Of a DNA stretch of 64,000 bases, positions 61,310 to 64,000 are shown one piece after another. The notes below the pieces were generated by a model, which was given only the letters and a program-made list of their open reading frames with translations, made no database searches and was not told where the DNA came from. The first letter of the stretch is position 1; each line of letters starts with the position of its first letter. This DNA comes from Anaerosporobacter mobilis DSM 15930. Lineage in GTDB: Bacteria > Bacillota > Clostridia > Lachnospirales > Lachnospiraceae. Position numbers and translations under genes: made by a program. Location: NCBI RefSeq assembly GCF_900142955.1, contig NZ_FRCP01000007.1, forward strand, positions 90,675 to 154,674, written 5' to 3'.

Positions 61310-61348
61310 AAAAAAAAGCTCCTTACCTAATACTAGGCAAAGAGCTTA
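61310..61348 (-). terminator. Terminator of the thioesterase-proA unit
   Basis: AAGCTCCTTACCTA and TAGGCAAAGAGCTT form an imperfect stem with a strong T run on the minus strand, 4 bases after the thioesterase stop. Confidence 0.88.
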
Positions 61349-61351
61349 CGT

Positions 61352-61759
61352 CTATTCTACATTGGAAACTATTGTATCATAGAATTCCTTATTTCTTTTT
61401 TTCATGTTAACTGGTTTAAACTGTTCATTAACAAAACAATGTTCTGATTCTCCAACCGTTGTAATCTCATCTGTACCAAGTCTCTTAATCTCATAACCTA
61501 GTACTAATTTAATTCCATTAAAGGATATTACTCTTGTATCAATCTCAACATGTTCCCCAAATTTGATTACAGATTTATACTTACTACTTACAGCAAGTAC
61601 TGGTGATAGAATTCCCATCTCTTCCATCTTATCATATGGATAACCAATTTTCGCTAGGAAGTCCATACGCGCCTCTTCAAACCAGCGTACATAATTAGAA
61701 TGATGGACAATTCCCATCTTATCTGTCTCATAATACTTTACATCACGTATATAAGCCAT
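61352..61759 (-). CDS. Hotdog-fold acyl-CoA thioesterase (YbgC/FcbC type)
   Basis: A 135-residue thioesterase. YYETDKMGIVHHSNYVRWFEEAR carries the conserved Asp and histidines of the 4-hydroxybenzoyl-CoA thioesterase family. KIGYPYDKMEEMGILSPVL and the VRVISFNGIKLVLGYEI-like text support the fold. It is the last gene of a unit with proA 21 bases upstream. The natural substrate cannot be told from sequence. Confidence 0.92.
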   Translation of the reverse strand: MAYIRDVKYYETDKMGIVHHSNYVRWFEEARMDFLAKIGYPYDKMEEMGILSPVLAVSSKYKSVIKFGEHVEIDTRVISFNGIKLVLGYEIKRLGTDEITTVGESEHCFVNEQFKPVNMKKRNKEFYDTIVSNVE

Positions 61760-61780
61760 TCATTACACTTCTTTCTATAA

Positions 61781-63025
61781 TTACCTAATCTGTCCAGATC
61801 CCATTATGATGTACTTTGTCGTAGTTAAAGCAAGCAATCCCATAGGTCCTCGAGCATGAAGTTTTTGAGTACTAATACCAATCTCAGCACCAAAACCAAA
61901 CTCAAATCCATCTGTAAATCTAGTGGATGCATTCACATAAACGGCAGCCGCATCAATTTCATTCAAAAATTGCATCGAATTTGCATAATCTTTCGTTATA
62001 ATTGACTCAGAGTGTTTCGTATTATAACGATTGATATGAGCAATCGCCTCGTCAATATCATTCACGATACGAAGGGAAATGATTGGATCTAAGTACTCCG
62101 TTCCCCAATCTTCCTCCGTTGCAGGAACAAGTTCTTTACAGATTCTACAAGCTTCTGCATCACCACGAATTTCTACTTGTTTTGCTCCTAATCTCTCTTT
62201 AATAAGAGGAATGATTTCTTTCGCTATATTCTTATGAATCACAAGTGATTCACAGGCATTACATACTCCGTAACGTTGTGTTTTGGCATTCTCAATGATA
62301 TCTAAAGCCATATCAATATCTGCATATTCATCTACAAATACATGACAGTTACCCGATCCAGTCTCAATAACAGGAATTGTACTATTTTCAACAACTGTCT
62401 TAATTAAACCTGCTCCACCTCTAGGTATCAAGACATCTACATATTGATTTAAACGCATGAATTCTTTCGCTGTATCTCTATCCGTCTTTTCTAGTAACTG
62501 AATAGCATATTCACATAAGCCACATTCTTTTAACGCATTCTGAATTACATAGACAATGGCTTTATTAGAATGAATGGCATCACTACCACCACGAAGAATT
62601 ACCGCATTACCTGTTTTAAAACAAAGTCCGAAGGCATCTGCTGTTACGTTAGGTCTAGACTCATAGATGATACCTACTACACCAAGTGGTACTCTCTTTT
62701 GTCCTATCTGAAGTCCATTCGGTCTAGTTTTCATCGAGATCATATCTCCAATAGGATCTTCTAAACCTATTATTTGTTCTAATCCAATTGCCATTCCATC
62801 AATACGTTCTTTTGTAAGACGTAAACGATCGATTAATGCTTCTTTCATTCCATTTTCTTTTGCAGAAGCAACATCAATATCATTGGCTTCTATTAGCTCA
62901 TTCGCATGCACTCGTAAAGCATTCGCTGCAGCTTGTAGTCCTTCATTCTTCTTCGTTATTCCTATACGATTCATAAAACTAGCAGCCTCTTTTGCCTTGC
63001 TACCGATCTCTTCTAGATAACTCAT
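61781..63025 (-). CDS. proA: Gamma-glutamyl phosphate reductase ProA
   Basis: NADPH-dependent enzyme that makes glutamate-5-semialdehyde, the second step of proline synthesis. It has 414 residues from the ATG at 63025, which follows AAAGGAG. The catalytic Cys is in YGVCNACESLVIH, and VPLGVVGIIYESRPNVTADA and LIPRGGAGLI are family motifs. C-terminal TDGFEFGFGAEIGISTQKLHARGPMG-type text (ending KLHARGPMGLLALTT) is standard. proB is not next to it in this window. Confidence 0.97.
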   Translation of the reverse strand: MSYLEEIGSKAKEAASFMNRIGITKKNEGLQAAANALRVHANELIEANDIDVASAKENGMKEALIDRLRLTKERIDGMAIGLEQIIGLEDPIGDMISMKTRPNGLQIGQKRVPLGVVGIIYESRPNVTADAFGLCFKTGNAVILRGGSDAIHSNKAIVYVIQNALKECGLCEYAIQLLEKTDRDTAKEFMRLNQYVDVLIPRGGAGLIKTVVENSTIPVIETGSGNCHVFVDEYADIDMALDIIENAKTQRYGVCNACESLVIHKNIAKEIIPLIKERLGAKQVEIRGDAEACRICKELVPATEEDWGTEYLDPIISLRIVNDIDEAIAHINRYNTKHSESIITKDYANSMQFLNEIDAAAVYVNASTRFTDGFEFGFGAEIGISTQKLHARGPMGLLALTTTKYIIMGSGQIR

Positions 63026-63054
63026 ATAAACTTCTCCTTTCAATAACTTATATC

Positions 63055-63615
63055 TTACTCTTTATCCGTAATTATACCATCAATCTTCTCATCATAACTC
63101 TCTATATCGATATGTTCAAGCACTTGAAAGTCGTATGCCAACGCTATCTTCAAACCAATTCTTTCAGGATTCTTATGTAAATAACGATCGTAATAACCTC
63201 CACCATATCCAATGCGGCTTCCATTCTTATCAAAAGCAAGTCCTGGTATTATCATTAGATTAGAGGAAGCCCATTCAGGATCCTCACTTACAGGTTTGTA
63301 AACTGTAGGTTCTTGAATCCCAAATGCTCCTTCTGATAACTGATTCAGACTTGTTATCTCATGAAATTCCATATTCTTATCTACTACTTTTGGTACAGCA
63401 ACCCGCTTCTTATCCTCTAGGATATGCTTAATAATTCCAATCGTATCAATTTCTTGATTATATGATACATATAGATAAATATACTCTGCTTGCTTATAAA
63501 ACGGTTTGTCAAAGAGCTTCTTTGCGATTCGACTGCTTCTTATTTCAATCTCTTCTTCCGTTAGGTTATTCTTCATGTCTTTGATATACTTTCTAATCTC
63601 CGCTTTATTAGTCAT
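63055..63615 (-). CDS. 5-formyltetrahydrofolate cyclo-ligase
   Basis: ATP-dependent enzyme that turns 5-formyl-THF into 5,10-methenyl-THF. The N-terminus KAEIRKYIKDMKNNLTEEE and the nucleotide/folate motifs MIIPGLAFDKNG and SRIGYGGGYYDRYL are diagnostic. It has 186 residues. The ATG at 63615 is preferred; a GTG codon directly before it is possible. It precedes proA by 29 bases. Confidence 0.95.
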   Translation of the reverse strand: MTNKAEIRKYIKDMKNNLTEEEIEIRSSRIAKKLFDKPFYKQAEYIYLYVSYNQEIDTIGIIKHILEDKKRVAVPKVVDKNMEFHEITSLNQLSEGAFGIQEPTVYKPVSEDPEWASSNLMIIPGLAFDKNGSRIGYGGGYYDRYLHKNPERIGLKIALAYDFQVLEHIDIESYDEKIDGIITDKE

Positions 63616-63649
63616 CACTTATCACCAGCTTTTCCTACTAACAATCACT

Positions 63650-63859
63650 CTATTGTTTATTTTTCTTTGTTAATGGTGTTATTGTTCCATCTTCATTCTG
63701 AATTGAAATACTAGCAAGGGAACTTTGAAGATCTGCTCTTATTGCAGCTATATAAGCACTACGTAACTCTGCTTGCTCTTGCTTCTCTTCTTCTGTTAAT
63801 CCTACTTCTTTCATCTTCTTATATAATTCATTAATCCTTTTTATTGATAAATCGTCCAT
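63650..63859 (-). CDS. DUF896 small protein (YnzC-like)
   Basis: A 69-residue helical protein with the DUF896 pattern: KRINELYKKMKEVGLTEEE, then EQAELRSAYIAAIRADLQSS. The YnzC fold is a helix-loop-helix; Bacillus members are SOS-linked in some cases. The start at 63859 is chosen because CGGAGG lies 7 bases before it, giving the normal family length. It begins the short operon with the cyclo-ligase and proA. Confidence 0.9.
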   Translation of the reverse strand: MDDLSIKRINELYKKMKEVGLTEEEKQEQAELRSAYIAAIRADLQSSLASISIQNEDGTITPLTKKNKQ

Positions 63860-63973
63860 TTTAGCCTCCGTGTTTGTGTAATCCCTAGAAATAGCTTCGC
63901 TATTATCCACTCTCTATATTACTAGACTCGAGAAATTACTATGTAATTTCACTCGTTATCTTATAACTCCTTC

Positions 63974-63992
63974 AAGTCAAGTTTCTTGACTT
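63974..63992. repeat. Short palindrome near the window end
   Basis: AAGTCAAGTTTCTTGACTT forms an 8-base stem with a 3-base loop, upstream of the DUF896 operon. It may belong to the terminator or the promoter region of the next gene outside the window. Confidence 0.35.
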
Positions 63993-64000
63993 TAGTGCGG

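Overview
The window comes from an AT-rich, endospore-forming member of the Clostridia, most like the Lachnospiraceae and close in character to Clostridium phytofermentans. The evidence is a complete spoIVA, single-chain glycyl-tRNA synthetase behind a T-box leader, a glmS ribozyme, many small clostridial families (DUF4321, DUF1284, DUF3795, DUF3783, DUF503, DUF2325, DUF3793, DUF2500), and strong AGGAGG ribosome binding sites. Most genes lie on the minus strand. No CRISPR array, rRNA or tRNA gene, or intact transposase was seen.

Layout, left to right. 1-9141 (minus): a cell-shape and division cluster, read radC-mreB-mreC-mreD-mrdA-minC, with minC cut by the window edge, then a DUF4321 membrane protein, a methionine gamma-lyase-like PLP enzyme and miaA. 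9285-15841 (mostly plus): a promoter, a glmS ribozyme and glmS; a PurF-like protein that has lost its glutaminase cysteine; a decayed glycosyltransferase fragment; bioY-DUF1284 behind a promoter carrying two palindromic operators; and a small membrane protein. 15849-31241 (minus): a polysaccharide deacetylase, glyS with its T-box, a DUF3795 protein, a nicotinamidase-like hydrolase, a MerR-methyltransferase fusion, topB, a four-domain CoA-disulfide reductase next to a Crp/Fnr regulator, an Fe-S aldo/keto reductase and a two-component system. A secreted two-repeat protein is divergent from the response regulator. 32181-43186 (minus): small metal-, redox- and membrane-related genes, two near-identical 199-bp palindromic elements, a MATE pump, a YgjP-type peptidase, uppP, and a regulator that fuses an XRE helix-turn-helix to a domain resembling the cytoplasmic part of FlhA. 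41018-51529 (minus): mutL, mutS, a membrane-anchored MutS-like ATPase, an SH3-NlpC/P60 hydrolase with a long structured leader, an ArsC/Spx-like protein and spoIVA. 51681-61112 (minus): seven tightly spaced glycan genes. 61352-63859 (minus): a thioesterase, proA, a 5-formyl-THF cyclo-ligase and DUF896.

How the genes fit together. Cell-envelope work dominates: MreBCD/PBP2 and MinC direct wall growth and division, GlmS feeds amino sugars, UppP recycles the lipid carrier, and the deacetylase and NlpC/P60 protein remodel wall polymers. The glycan cluster appears to make and transfer a CMP-activated acidic sugar. It holds a KdsB-like cytidylyltransferase, a HAD phosphatase, a DRE-TIM aldolase fused to a second domain, two proteins with sialyltransferase-like motifs and a two-domain GT protein, but no NeuB or KdsA synthase. 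This makes it one of the two best candidates for new biology in the window; the XRE-FlhA-like fusion is the other. Also notable are the PurF-like protein without its nucleophile and a family of palindromic intergenic elements, some of which sit in transcribed leaders.
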